Of a stretch of DNA of 64,000 bases, positions 20,511 through 29,194 are shown one piece after another; within the stretch, counting starts at the first letter, position 1, and each line of letters opens with the position of its first letter. Position numbers and translations under genes: made by a program. Source of the stretch: JAGRGG01 sp965217265 (GTDB lineage: Bacteria > Pseudomonadota > Alphaproteobacteria > Geminicoccales > Geminicoccaceae); NCBI GenBank assembly GCA_965217265.1, contig CBDCHP010000012.1, forward strand, positions 248,001 through 312,000, given 5' to 3'. The notes beneath the pieces are model-generated. The model searched no databases. It worked only from the letters and a program-made list of their open reading frames with translations, and was not told where the DNA came from.

Positions 20511-21926
20511 TCAGCGGTAGACGATGTCGACGTTGCGAAAGGCATCGGCCGCGTGATCTTCTTGAAACGCCGCGTGATCGCGGCGCACCCGCTCGGCCGC
20601 CTCGTCGGCGAAGCGGACGATGTCCTCGACGAACAGATCGGCAGGTTTGATCGCCTCGACGATCTTGGGCTCGACGTCGTGATCCAGCCCGCCGGCCTCG
20701 TCGCCCAGCGCGTGGACGTGGCCGAGCGTGCGGCCACAGATCTTCGCGTAGGTCTTCCACTCGCGCTTGGACAGGTCGTCGAGGTCGATGTCGTCGCGAA
20801 ACGGCGCCCGCTCGCGCGACATGAAGCTCTTGCCCTCGAACTCGACGCAGCCGTAGAACAGGTCGCCGCGGACGAGCTGCGTCGCCTGGGCGTGAACGAT
20901 CCGCTCGCCCTGGTGGCCTGAGAAGAATTCCGAGGGCGGCACGAGGCCGGCGAGCGCCGTGGCACGGGCCCGCTTGAACTCGATGATCAGATCGTCGGTG
21001 CCGTCGGCGCGCGGGCCTTCGATCAGGACGTAGTAGCGCTTCAGGCCCAAGGAAGCGGTGCCCTGCCCGCGGCGGCTGGCGACGTCCTTGACGCGCATCT
21101 TGCCGGCACGGGCCGGCGGCTCGATGCCGTTCTCCTTGACCAGCCGGTCGAGCAGGCCCTGGAACTCGTCGCGGCGCTCGGTCAGCGGCACCAGTTTCTT
21201 GCTGGCGCGAAACCCGCGCTTGTACTCGTCGAGATAGTCGTCGGCCAGCCACGCCGCCCGATCCTGCTGCGCGTTCTTGATCAGGTCGCGGATGAGCTTG
21301 GGGCTGTTGTCGATGCGAAGCTCGTGGCTTTCTTCCGTCGCGTCCTCGGCGAAGCGGGCGATGGCCTCGACGTAGCCGCGCACGAAGCATTGCGCGATCT
21401 TGCGCTGCCTCTTGCGGCCGTGGCCGCCGATCTCGTCGGCGGCGATCATGAAGCCGACCGCACCCCGCTTGAGGTCCCAGGTGAAGGGGGCGTAGCAGGC
21501 CTCGTCGAAATCGTTGACGCTGAAGATGGGGACGTTGTTGGCGTTGGGCATGACGCCGAAATTCTCCGGGTGAACGTCGCCGAGCGCCAGCACGGTCGGC
21601 ATCCAGGCGTCCTCGCCCGCCATGTCGCGGTAGAACAAGAGCGCGGTGCCGCGAAAGAACGAGAACAAGGAGCCCGCGAGCTTGTCGAACTTCTCGATCG
21701 CTCCTTCCGCGTGCTCGGCGATGCGCACCTGGTGGTCCTCGCGCAGGGTCTGACGCACGTGGACCCGCCGGTCGTGGCCCTTGAGCCGGCGCGGCAGCAT
21801 GACCGGCTCGCCCCGGGACACCGCCTCGGCGAGCGCGGTGAACGCCGTCGTCCGCGAGCCGGGCCGTCGCGGCTCGCCGCCCTTCTCGTCCTTCTTTGAC
21901 GCCTTGCGCGTCCAATCCTTGCCCAT
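20511..21926 (-). CDS. DUF2252 family protein
   Basis: 471 residues of the widespread, uncharacterised DUF2252 family. Kinase-like elements include TVLALGDVHPENFGVMP followed by FSVNDFDEACYAPFTWDLKR, resembling the catalytic HxDxxxxN and DxD signatures of small-molecule kinases. Also SLGLKRYYVLIEG, and KSFMSRERAPFRDDIDLDD near the C-terminus. The N-terminus is basic (MGKDWTRKASKKDEKGGEPR). Cytosolic, no membrane segment. Next to pepN on the same strand, 85 bases downstream of it. Phosphotransfer is inferred from the motif only. Confidence 0.85.
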   Translation of the reverse strand: MGKDWTRKASKKDEKGGEPRRPGSRTTAFTALAEAVSRGEPVMLPRRLKGHDRRVHVRQTLREDHQVRIAEHAEGAIEKFDKLAGSLFSFFRGTALLFYRDMAGEDAWMPTVLALGDVHPENFGVMPNANNVPIFSVNDFDEACYAPFTWDLKRGAVGFMIAADEIGGHGRKRQRKIAQCFVRGYVEAIARFAEDATEESHELRIDNSPKLIRDLIKNAQQDRAAWLADDYLDEYKRGFRASKKLVPLTERRDEFQGLLDRLVKENGIEPPARAGKMRVKDVASRRGQGTASLGLKRYYVLIEGPRADGTDDLIIEFKRARATALAGLVPPSEFFSGHQGERIVHAQATQLVRGDLFYGCVEFEGKSFMSRERAPFRDDIDLDDLSKREWKTYAKICGRTLGHVHALGDEAGGLDHDVEPKIVEAIKPADLFVEDIVRFADEAAERVRRDHAAFQEDHAADAFRNVDIVYR

Positions 21927-22011
21927 CGTGCTTTGGTTCCCTCGTGTCGTGTCGGGGCGCCCTGAGCGGGGCGGGTGCGCGAGGTTCTGGTCGGTCGCCG
22001 TCGCGGCGCCG

Positions 22012-24648
22012 TCATGCCAAACTCTTGCTCGCCACCTCGTAGCTGTCGGCCGAGAGGTTGGGCCGTTGCAGGACCCGCTCCAACTCGGCTTGCATCTTCA
22101 CGGCGCGCCCCTCGTCGTAGCGGCGCCAGCGGCCGAACGGGGTGAGCAGGCGGCTGGCGATCTGGGGGTTGCGGCCGTCGAGGTCGATGACGAGGTCGGC
22201 GAGGAAGCGATAACCGGCGCCGTCGGCGCGATGAAAGCCGGCCATGTTGGTCATCGCGAAGGCGCCGATGAGGGCTCGGACCCGGTTCGGGTTCGAGGTC
22301 TTGAACGCCGGGTGGCGGGTCAGCCGCTCGACGCGCTTGAGCGCGTCGCCGTCCTCGATCCCGGCCTGGAGCGCCAGCCACTTGTTGACCACCAGCGGCT
22401 CGTCCTTCCAGGTCTGGTAGAAGTCCTCCAACAGGTCGTCGCGCCCCGGTGCGTCGGCGTCGCAAAAGGCGCGCAAGGCGCCCAGGCGGTCGGTCATGTT
22501 GGTGGCGCCGGCGTACTGGTCCTTAGCGAGCGGCGCCGCCCGCGCCGGGTCGCCCTGCATCAGGTAACCGAGCGCCACGTTCTTCAAGGAGCGCCGCGCG
22601 ATCGCGTCCTTGTCGAGCGCGAACGGGCCGTCGTCCCGCTGCGCTTTGAACGCCGCCTCCCAGTTGGCGTAGAGCGCCCCGCCCAGATGCCGGCGCAGGT
22701 GGGCGGCCACGGCGCAGACGCCCTCGACGTCGATCCGCTCCAGCCCTTGCGCGAACAGGCCGCGCGAGGGGAGCGACGCGGCGCGCGCGGTGAAGGCGGG
22801 GTCGGCCGCGTCGCTCAACACCCGCTCGAAAGCCGACGTCAGGCGCGGGTCGACGTCGAGCGACTCCCCCGCTTGGTGCTGCCGCAGCAGGTCGCCCATG
22901 ACGCCGAGAGCGAGGCGCTGGCCAGCGTCCCAGCGGTTGAAGGCGTCGTCGTCGTGGGCGAAGAGAAAGGCCAGCTCGTCGCGCCCGAAGCCCGTCTCCA
23001 GGCGCACCGGGGCCGAGAAGCCGCGCAGGATCGAGGGGACGGGCGGTCGCTCGGCGCCCTCGAAGGTGAAGCGGCCTCGCGCCTCGTCGAGGACGAGGAC
23101 GCGCTCATTCGCCGGCGCCGCGTTCTCGCCTTGCAGCCGAAGCGGCAGGGGCGAGCCCGTCTCGGCGTCGAGGAGCGCGAGCCGGATCGGGATCGGCATC
23201 GACTCCTTGGTCGGCTGCCCCGGCGTCGGCGGCGTCGTTTGCACGAATTCCAGGGTAAAGGTTTGGTTGGCGGCGTCGTGGACGGCGCTCACCTCGACGC
23301 TCGGGGTGCCGGCCTGCCCGTACCAGCGCATGAAGTCGGTGAAGTCGCGGCCCGAGGCGTCGGCCATCGCCCGGACGAAGTCCTCGCAGGTGACGGCCCC
23401 CCCATCAAAGCGCTCGAAGTAGAGGTCCATCCCCGCCCGAAACGCCTCGGCACCGATCAGGGTGTGGATCATGCGGATGACTTCCGCCCCCTTCTCGTAG
23501 ACGGTGCGGGTGTAGAAATTGTTGATCTCGATGTAGCTGTCGGGCCGGATCGGGTGCGCCAAGGGCCCCGCGTCCTCGACGAACTGGCCCTCGCGCAACA
23601 GCGTCACGTCGGCGATGCGGCGGACGGCCGGGGAGTGCATGTCGGCCGAGAACTGCTGGTCGCGAAAGACGGTGAGCCCTTCCTTCAGCGTCAACTGAAA
23701 CCAGTCGCGGCAGGTGACGCGGTTGCCGGTCCAGTTGTGGAAGTACTCGTGCGCGACGATGCGCTCGACCTGGAGGAAATCGGCGTCGGTCGCGGTCTCC
23801 GGCGCCGCCAGCGTCGCCGAGGTGTTGAAGATGTTGAGGCCCTTGTTCTCCATCGCCCCCATGTTGAAGTCGGAGACCGCGACGATCATGAACAGGTCGA
23901 GGTCGTATTCGAGGCCGTAGACGTCCTCGTCCCAGGCCATCGCCTTCTTCAGGCTCGCCATCGCGTGGTGGCACTGCTCGATCGAGCCGTGCTCGGAATA
24001 AAGCCGCAGGTCGACCTCGCGGTTGGATCGGGTGACGAAGCGGTCCCGCAACAGCGCCAGATCGCCGGCGACGAGGGCGAAGAGGTAGGCGGGCTTGGGG
24101 AACGGGTCCTCCCAGAGAGCGTAGTGGCGCCCGCCGTCGAGGTCGCCCGCCTCGATCGGATTGCCGTTCGAGAGCAGGACGGGGCACGACGCCTTGTCGG
24201 CCTCGATCCGCACGGTGTAGCGCGCCATGACGTCGGGGCGGTCCTGGAACCAGGTGATGCGGCGAAAGCCCTCCGCCTCGCACTGGGTGCAAAAGACCCC
24301 GTTCGAGACGTAGAGGCCCATCAGCGCCGTGTTGCCGGCCGGGTCGATCTCGGTCACGACCTCCAAGGTGAAGGCGTCGGGGCAGCCGTCGATGCGCAGA
24401 TCCCCGTCGCTGTAGCGCAGATCCTCCTCGTCCACGGGCGCGCCGTCGATCGCCACTTTCAGCGTCGTCAGGCCGTCGCCGTAGAGGACCAGCGGGGCCG
24501 AGGCGTCGCCGCCCGTCCGCCGCATCGTCTGGCGCGCCGTCACCCGCGTCGCGCGCGGGTCGAGGACGAAGGCAAGATCCACCCGCTCGGTGGTGAAGGC
24601 GGGCGGGGCGTAGTCTTCGAGGCGGATCGCCTCGCGCGCTGTCGGCAT
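22012..24648 (-). CDS. pepN: Aminopeptidase N (M1 family)
   Basis: Zinc aminopeptidase that removes N-terminal residues from peptides in the cytosol. 878 residues, the length of E. coli PepN. Substrate-recognition motif FNMGAMENKGLNIFN, zinc motif HEYFHNWTGNRVTCRDWFQL followed by the Glu ligand in LKEGLTVFRDQQFSAD, and the C-terminal alpha-helical domain ending DSYEVASKSLA. The N-terminus REAIRLEDYAPPAFTTERVDL fits the family, and the ATG at 24648 is a good start. The C-terminal ARM-like domain appears complete. Confidence 0.96.
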   Translation of the reverse strand: MPTAREAIRLEDYAPPAFTTERVDLAFVLDPRATRVTARQTMRRTGGDASAPLVLYGDGLTTLKVAIDGAPVDEEDLRYSDGDLRIDGCPDAFTLEVVTEIDPAGNTALMGLYVSNGVFCTQCEAEGFRRITWFQDRPDVMARYTVRIEADKASCPVLLSNGNPIEAGDLDGGRHYALWEDPFPKPAYLFALVAGDLALLRDRFVTRSNREVDLRLYSEHGSIEQCHHAMASLKKAMAWDEDVYGLEYDLDLFMIVAVSDFNMGAMENKGLNIFNTSATLAAPETATDADFLQVERIVAHEYFHNWTGNRVTCRDWFQLTLKEGLTVFRDQQFSADMHSPAVRRIADVTLLREGQFVEDAGPLAHPIRPDSYIEINNFYTRTVYEKGAEVIRMIHTLIGAEAFRAGMDLYFERFDGGAVTCEDFVRAMADASGRDFTDFMRWYGQAGTPSVEVSAVHDAANQTFTLEFVQTTPPTPGQPTKESMPIPIRLALLDAETGSPLPLRLQGENAAPANERVLVLDEARGRFTFEGAERPPVPSILRGFSAPVRLETGFGRDELAFLFAHDDDAFNRWDAGQRLALGVMGDLLRQHQAGESLDVDPRLTSAFERVLSDAADPAFTARAASLPSRGLFAQGLERIDVEGVCAVAAHLRRHLGGALYANWEAAFKAQRDDGPFALDKDAIARRSLKNVALGYLMQGDPARAAPLAKDQYAGATNMTDRLGALRAFCDADAPGRDDLLEDFYQTWKDEPLVVNKWLALQAGIEDGDALKRVERLTRHPAFKTSNPNRVRALIGAFAMTNMAGFHRADGAGYRFLADLVIDLDGRNPQIASRLLTPFGRWRRYDEGRAVKMQAELERVLQRPNLSADSYEVASKSLA

Positions 24649-24673
24649 GGGTCCTCTCGTCGGCGATCTGGGG

Positions 24674-25456
24674 TCACAATCTAGGCGGACGGGCGAGCGA
24701 GCGCCAGGGCGGTGGGGAGAACGCTTCGCGTGCGCTGGCGCTCGGATGACTCGCTCCGCGAGCCATTTCTTCTCTGTTTTGCTTTTTGCCCGCGGCCGGC
24801 TTGAGCAGGGCGGCCACTCGGCCGAGCCGGGCGAGGAACGCGCCCGCTCGGGTTCGTTCGTGCGGCTTGTTTGTTATCGGGGGCGTCTGTGCTGCGGCGT
24901 CGTTCGGCGCGGCGTCCCGCACGGGCGCCCCGGGTTGGTTCGTGTCGTTTGCCTCCGTCGCCCGCGCCGCCCGCCGTTCCGCCAGCGCCTTGAGCGCGCG
25001 GTGCAGGGCGCGCTCCAACTGTGCTCTGTAGCGCAGGATGGTGTTCAGCCGCTCAGGGCTCCACGAGAACGGGCTGTAGGGGTTGTAGCCGCCGGCGTAG
25101 ACGGGGCTCGGCCGCCGCTCGCGGGCACTCGTCAGCGCCTCGACCTCCAAGGCCTCGACCCGGCGCGTGCGCCACAAGGCGAGCGCCAGCCCCTCGACCA
25201 GCGCCTCCTCGACCGCGCCCCGCGGGTCGTGCTCCTCGACGAGGCGCGCGCGCAGGGCCTCGAAGGCGTCGGCGTCCTCGTCCGGCAGCAGCGCGAAGAA
25301 GGTCGCGCGCAGGCCGTGCTTGGTGGCGTTCTGGCAGGACGCGGCCTTGCCCGCGTCGGTGACGGGGCCCTTGCCCCTGGCGCCGTTGTTGCGGCTGGCT
25401 TCGGTCTGGGCTTGGCTGCGCTCGCGGGGGGTGGTGTCGGGTTCAATGTCGGACAT
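24674..25456 (-). CDS. Hypothetical protein with plasmid/prophage-type N-terminus, tail encoded by a half repeat
   Basis: 260 residues. N-terminal segment ASRNNGARGKGPVTDAGKAA then NATKHGLRATFFALL is a motif of a large hypothetical family (NG-A-SKGP-T-GK...KHGL) scattered in proteobacteria, often on mobile DNA. The middle is helical and Arg/Glu-rich (EEALVEGLALALWRTRRVEA); the rest is Ala/Pro-rich. The last roughly 25 codons (after GKKQNREEM) come from the left half of the palindromic repeat at 24718-24790, so the true C-terminus may have been altered by insertion. Function unknown. Confidence 0.6.
   Translation of the reverse strand: MSDIEPDTTPRERSQAQTEASRNNGARGKGPVTDAGKAASCQNATKHGLRATFFALLPDEDADAFEALRARLVEEHDPRGAVEEALVEGLALALWRTRRVEALEVEALTSARERRPSPVYAGGYNPYSPFSWSPERLNTILRYRAQLERALHRALKALAERRAARATEANDTNQPGAPVRDAAPNDAAAQTPPITNKPHERTRAGAFLARLGRVAALLKPAAGKKQNREEMARGASHPSASAREAFSPPPWRSLARPPRL
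24718..24790. repeat. Palindromic dispersed repeat, copy 5 (left half only)
   Basis: Carries the arm GAACGCTTCGCGTGCGCTGG, an extra GAC-CTCGC insertion, then the T-rich tract CATTTCTTCTCTGTTTTGC. The inner hairpin and right arm are missing. The half overlaps the coding 3' end of the neighbouring minus-strand gene and is the left border of a patch whose right border is copy 6. Confidence 0.75.
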
Positions 25457-25650
25457 ACTGGCTCCTCACAAGGCTAGGGAAAGAGGGACCAGCAGCATAC
25501 ACGATTAGGAATATAATCTAAAGGGCGCGGGGTGAGATCGCGGCTTGAATTGACGGTCCGGCGGGAGGGTTGATAGGGTAGATGTCCTTGTTCTGCGAAG
25601 AAGGCCAGTTCGTAATGAACCGTTAATAAAGCTTCATAAGGAATAAAAAC

Positions 25651-26160
25651 GTGATTGTTATCATTGCTTTTGTGCTCCTTTTTATTGTAAATCGTACCGA
25701 TTTTGTGCTGACAAGAAAAAGAGCAAGAGAAAAATACCCGAATGCAGATCCAGCTGATTTTGACGTTGCATGGAAAAACCTTGCAATGATAAAGAAAGAT
25801 GTTAAAGACAAAAGAATTTACAAAATGTATCGCAGATTGATCTACAGGCAAGGATTATATTTTTTTTACAATGGCTACTATATTGCTTATATTTTTCGCA
25901 TGAAAATTTTGCCCATCTATTTGATCCTGCGGTGGCTTACAGTCAGGTCCATCCGTTCGCCGGAGCGGCGGGCGGAAGCGGCGTGCAGGTATAGGCCACT
26001 GCACCCGCGCGTGACGATCGAGCCCGCTCGGGTGCGCCCGACTCGATCGGCACATGGGCGGCCGTGTCCGGCTCGGTTGATGGGGTGCGTCCCTGTTTTC
26101 CCAAACGCCCGTGAAGCAATGAGTCCCGCCACCCTGGATGCCCGCTCAAGGCGGGCATGA
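25651..26160 (+). CDS. AT-rich small membrane protein running into GC-rich sequence
   Basis: 169 residues from GTG, with AAGGAA about eight bases upstream. The first 20 residues form a membrane helix (MIVIIAFVLLFIVNRTDF); residues 20-95 are Lys/Tyr/Arg-rich and AT-coded (TRKRAREKYPNADPADFDVA, then KMYRRLIYRQGLYFFYNGYY). From about residue 98 the base composition turns abruptly GC-rich and the peptide becomes Arg/Pro-rich, running through a REP unit. The original gene was probably near 100 residues and its 3' end has been replaced. No family recognised. Confidence 0.5.
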   Translation: MIVIIAFVLLFIVNRTDFVLTRKRAREKYPNADPADFDVAWKNLAMIKKDVKDKRIYKMYRRLIYRQGLYFFYNGYYIAYIFRMKILPIYLILRWLTVRSIRSPERRAEAACRYRPLHPRVTIEPARVRPTRSAHGRPCPARLMGCVPVFPNAREAMSPATLDARSRRA

Positions 26161-26163
26161 CAG
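26126..26163. repeat. REP-like hairpin unit
   Basis: GCCACCCTGGATGCCCGC, a short loop, then GCGGGCATGACAG. It shares the CCACCCTGGA...hairpin...TGACA layout of the pair at 11191-11286. A shorter relative with CCCGCTTTGAGCGGG lies about 30 bases further on. Confidence 0.65.
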
Positions 26164-26239
26164 TCCGGGACGCCCTGGCCCCTTCGTTTTGTCACCCCCG
26201 CTTTGAGCGGGAATCAGCCCTCGGCACCGCGACCCATCA

Positions 26240-26298
26240 CCTCCGTTAACACTTGAAAAGAGAGAAAAAAGCCCGCCGCAGGCGACGCGAAGCGTTCA
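26240..26298. repeat. Palindromic dispersed repeat, copy 6 (right half only)
   Basis: Carries CCTCCGTTAACACTTG, the A-rich tract and the right arm GGCGACGCGAAGCGTTCA. The left arm and inner hairpin are missing; with copy 5 at 24718 it would make one nearly complete element. The final TCA is the stop codon (TGA) of the Hsp70-like gene. Confidence 0.8.
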
Positions 26299-28203
26299 AA
26301 AGCGCAAGATCGCGTCGTCGGCGCGCTGGCTCAAGCCCGCGCCGATCTGGGCGGCGAGGCGGTCGCGCAGGGTGCCGTCCTCGGCGGCGTCGGCGGTTTT
26401 GAGGGCTTCTTCGAGGCGCTTGGCGAAGGCGCCCTCGGCCTCGTGCAGGCGCGACTTGATCCGGGCGTCGGTGACGAGCCAGCGCAGCGGCTTGGGCAGC
26501 ACCATCGAGCGCGCCCGGCTCAAAGCCACCTGCTGGCCGAAGGCGAAGACGAGGAAGCTGCCGACGGCGCCGACGACGAAGCCGATCGGGCCGTGCATCA
26601 ACAAGGCGACGTTGGCGCCGCCCATGATCGAGCCGACGACGGCGGCGACGACGAGGTTGACGATCGTCGCGAGGTTGTCGAGGTCGCCCAAGGCCACCTC
26701 GTCCAGCCCTTCGAGCGCCGGCAGGCGGGTCGAGAGGCGCGTGTCGGGCTCCAGGTCGAGCGCGGTCGTGGCGATGTTGAAGCGCTCGCAGAGCGGGTCG
26801 GTGAGGGTGTGGACCTGCGGGCGGACGGTCTCGAACCAGCCCAAGGCCGCCGTGGCGACGCGCGCCTTGCCGCTGCCGGAGCGCAGCCACTCGGCCGCCC
26901 GCGCCTCGATCTCGGCTTCGAGGTCGTTCAAGGTCGGGATCGCGCCGTCGCGCCAGCGGCGCACCTCCGCCCCCACGACCTCCTCGATCAACCCGGCGGC
27001 GATCGAGGCGGCGACGCGGCGCAGGAGATCCGGCACGGCGCCGCCGATCACCTCGCGCAGATCCTCGCCCCCGGCCAGCTCCTCGACGGCGGCGCGAAAG
27101 CCGCGCGCCCGCAGCGAGGCGCGGCCAAACCACGCGAGGCCCTTGGCGATCGCCAGCTCCGGCTCCTTGCCGCGCAAGACCCGGCTCTCGGGCAGGACCT
27201 CGCGCGCCGTCGCCTCGACGAAGCCCATGCGGGCACCCCCGCCGGTGAGCAGCACGAGGTCAATCGCACCGCCCGCCTCCTTCAGCGCCCGGCGCAGCCC
27301 CTCGCTCAGGGCGCCCTGCCACGTCATGCCCTCCAATTCGGGCATCGGCGTCGAGAGGGCGGCCTCGATCGCCGCCCGATCGACCTCCAATTTCAGGACG
27401 TCCTGGTCGTCGAGCAGCATCACGCCCTTGCGCGCCCGCTCCGGCCCCTTCATCGCCTGATCGTCGAACCAGCGCTCCTTCAGCCGGCGCAGCTTCAAGT
27501 CGGCCTCGACGCGCTTGGCCGGATGAAGGTCGAGCCAGCCCTTCAAGGACGGTGCGCCCCCCTCCAGCGTTCGGGCCAGGAGGGCGCGGTCGATCAACCC
27601 GGCGCCGAGCCTGTTCAGGCCGAAGTCGAGCGGGCGCTCGTTCAGGTTATCGGCGAGGGTAAAGTCGGTCGTGCTGGAGCCGATGTCGACCAGGAGCACG
27701 CGCCCGCTGAGGCCCCGCTCGTCGACGGCGAGGTCGCGGCTCTCGCGGGCGTGCATGAAGGCGGCGCGCGACTCAGGGACGACCTCGACGTTGCGAAGGC
27801 CGGCTTCGCGCATCAAGTCGGCGTAGCGGGCCTGGAGCGTCGGCCCCCAGCCGGAGGGGCAGCCGACCCAGAAGAGGGCTTGATCGAACGCCGCCAACTG
27901 GCGCCCCTCGCGGACGAGCTCGCCCAGGCGCCGGACGAAGAGGAGGAGCGGCCGGCGCACGGCGCGGTCGTCGAGGGCGGGGGCCTTGAAACGGACGTAA
28001 GCCTCGCTCATGCCCTCGGCACCCTCGAAGGCGCCCTCGCCGATGACGACGGCCCCGTCGGCCGCGACGCCGACGGCGGTCAGGATCGTGCGCCCGCCGA
28101 CCTCGATCGGCTGCGGCTCGGTCGAGGCGTGCAGCCTAGTCGCCGCGAGCGCACTCTCGCCGTGGCCGAGGTCGAAGCCGACGATCTCGGGATCGCGCGT
28201 CAC
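26296..28203 (-). CDS. Hsp70/actin-fold ATPase with C-terminal membrane segment
   Basis: 635 residues from a GTG that overlaps the TGA of the upstream gene. Actin/Hsp70 nucleotide elements: FDLGHGESALA (phosphate 1, residues 10-20), VLLVDIGSSTTDFTLAD (phosphate 2) and LVLLTGGGARMGFVE (adenosine). The canonical DnaK substrate domain is absent; instead there is a helical region and a hydrophobic pair of helices at about 515-560 (VNLVVAAVVGSIMGGAN, then GFVVGAVGSFLVFAFG), then a helical basic tail. Such proteins are uncharacterised Hsp70 homologues. Overlap with the membrane gene upstream points to a shared complex at the inner membrane. The stop is in repeat copy 6. Confidence 0.8.
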   Translation of the reverse strand: MTRDPEIVGFDLGHGESALAATRLHASTEPQPIEVGGRTILTAVGVAADGAVVIGEGAFEGAEGMSEAYVRFKAPALDDRAVRRPLLLFVRRLGELVREGRQLAAFDQALFWVGCPSGWGPTLQARYADLMREAGLRNVEVVPESRAAFMHARESRDLAVDERGLSGRVLLVDIGSSTTDFTLADNLNERPLDFGLNRLGAGLIDRALLARTLEGGAPSLKGWLDLHPAKRVEADLKLRRLKERWFDDQAMKGPERARKGVMLLDDQDVLKLEVDRAAIEAALSTPMPELEGMTWQGALSEGLRRALKEAGGAIDLVLLTGGGARMGFVEATAREVLPESRVLRGKEPELAIAKGLAWFGRASLRARGFRAAVEELAGGEDLREVIGGAVPDLLRRVAASIAAGLIEEVVGAEVRRWRDGAIPTLNDLEAEIEARAAEWLRSGSGKARVATAALGWFETVRPQVHTLTDPLCERFNIATTALDLEPDTRLSTRLPALEGLDEVALGDLDNLATIVNLVVAAVVGSIMGGANVALLMHGPIGFVVGAVGSFLVFAFGQQVALSRARSMVLPKPLRWLVTDARIKSRLHEAEGAFAKRLEEALKTADAAEDGTLRDRLAAQIGAGLSQRADDAILRF

Positions 28204-28973
28204 CGATCGGCCCTCGCGTAGCCGCGGGCGACGAGGCGCCCGCCCCGCACGACGGCCGGGCGCTTGCTCAAAGCCCGCTCGGGATCGCCCTCGACGCGGA
28301 ACATCGCCGCGCTGTCTGGGTCGTACGTGACGAGTTCGAGGCCGAACGCCTCGGCCAGCCGCTCGGGCACCGTCTCGGCCAGTGCGAGCGCGTAGGCCGC
28401 GTTCCCGGCCCCCGCCGCTTCGCCTAAGTCCTGCAAGGCTTCCGCCAGGGCGTCGGGCACCGGCTCGCCCGCCGGGGCCCGACGCCCAGCCGTCAGCGCC
28501 TCGGCCTCGCTCGCGGCAAAGCCGAGCAGCCGGTCGGCCTGCGCCAACTGGTCCTCGACCGCGCGCCGGCGCCCGTCGACGAGGGCCAAAAGCGGCGGCG
28601 GCGCCCGGCCGGTGGCCAGCGCCGCCGGCAGCCGGCCGAGGGCACCCAGCCCGGCGACGACGAGGCCAAGGCCCGCGACGACGGCGCCCGCCAGCGCCTG
28701 CCCCAGCAAGGCCAGGATCACGACGACGAGGAGCAAAAGGGCGAGCGCGCCGAAGGCGGGGCTGGGGGCCGCCCCGCGCGGGGCGGGCGCCGCCGGGGCG
28801 GGCTTGCCGATCCCGGCCTCGGTCAGGTCGACGAGGCGCAGTCCCAGCGCGTGGGGAAAGGGCGCGTGGTCGCCCCGCTCCCACTCCCGCCGGGCGGCGG
28901 CCAGCGCCCGGCGCAGGGAGTCAGGGTCGTCGCCGTCGAGGGCGGCGCGAAAGGCGGTGGTGAGGCCGGTCAT
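28200..28973 (-). CDS. Membrane protein paired with the Hsp70-like ATPase
   Basis: 257 residues. The first 55 are helical and charged (TTAFRAALDGDDPDSLRRAL), then a Pro/Ala linker and a long hydrophobic block at about 74-106 (two close helices, ALALLLLVVVILALLGQALA then AGAVVAGLGLVVAGLG). The C-terminal 150 residues are helical and acidic (AVEDQLAQADRLLGF, QDLGEAAGAGNAAYALALAE). The start is uncertain: ATG at 28973 or at 28985, neither with a strong ribosome site. The GTGA overlap with the next gene implies translational coupling. No family recognised. Confidence 0.65.
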   Translation of the reverse strand: MTGLTTAFRAALDGDDPDSLRRALAAARREWERGDHAPFPHALGLRLVDLTEAGIGKPAPAAPAPRGAAPSPAFGALALLLLVVVILALLGQALAGAVVAGLGLVVAGLGALGRLPAALATGRAPPPLLALVDGRRRAVEDQLAQADRLLGFAASEAEALTAGRRAPAGEPVPDALAEALQDLGEAAGAGNAAYALALAETVPERLAEAFGLELVTYDPDSAAMFRVEGDPERALSKRPAVVRGGRLVARGYARADR

Positions 28974-29012
28974 GGCGGGTCTCATGCCAGGGGGAAACGG
29001 TGGGTTGCAAGC

Positions 29013-29164
29013 GGAACGCTTCGCGTGCGCTGCCGCGCGGGCTTTTTTTCTTCTTTTTTGTCTTTTGTTTGAGATTGGCCCTCGGCATTGCGGCCAGCCT
29101 CCTACGTTAACACCGGCAAAAAGAAAGAAAAAAGAGACCGCGCGCCAGCGCGCGCGAAGCGTTA
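29013..29164. repeat. Palindromic dispersed repeat, copy 7
   Basis: Full copy: GGAACGCTTCGCGTGCGCTG, GGGCTTTTTTTCTTCTTTTT, inner GGCCCTCGGCATTGCGGCC, GTTAACACCGGC, right arm with GCGCGCGAAGCGTT. Unusually it lies between divergent starts (the Hsp70 pair and the garR-like gene) rather than at gene ends, so promoters must lie in or beside it. Confidence 0.9.
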
Positions 29165-29194
29165 AAAATGACCCAACAACCACGGGAGACGAAA

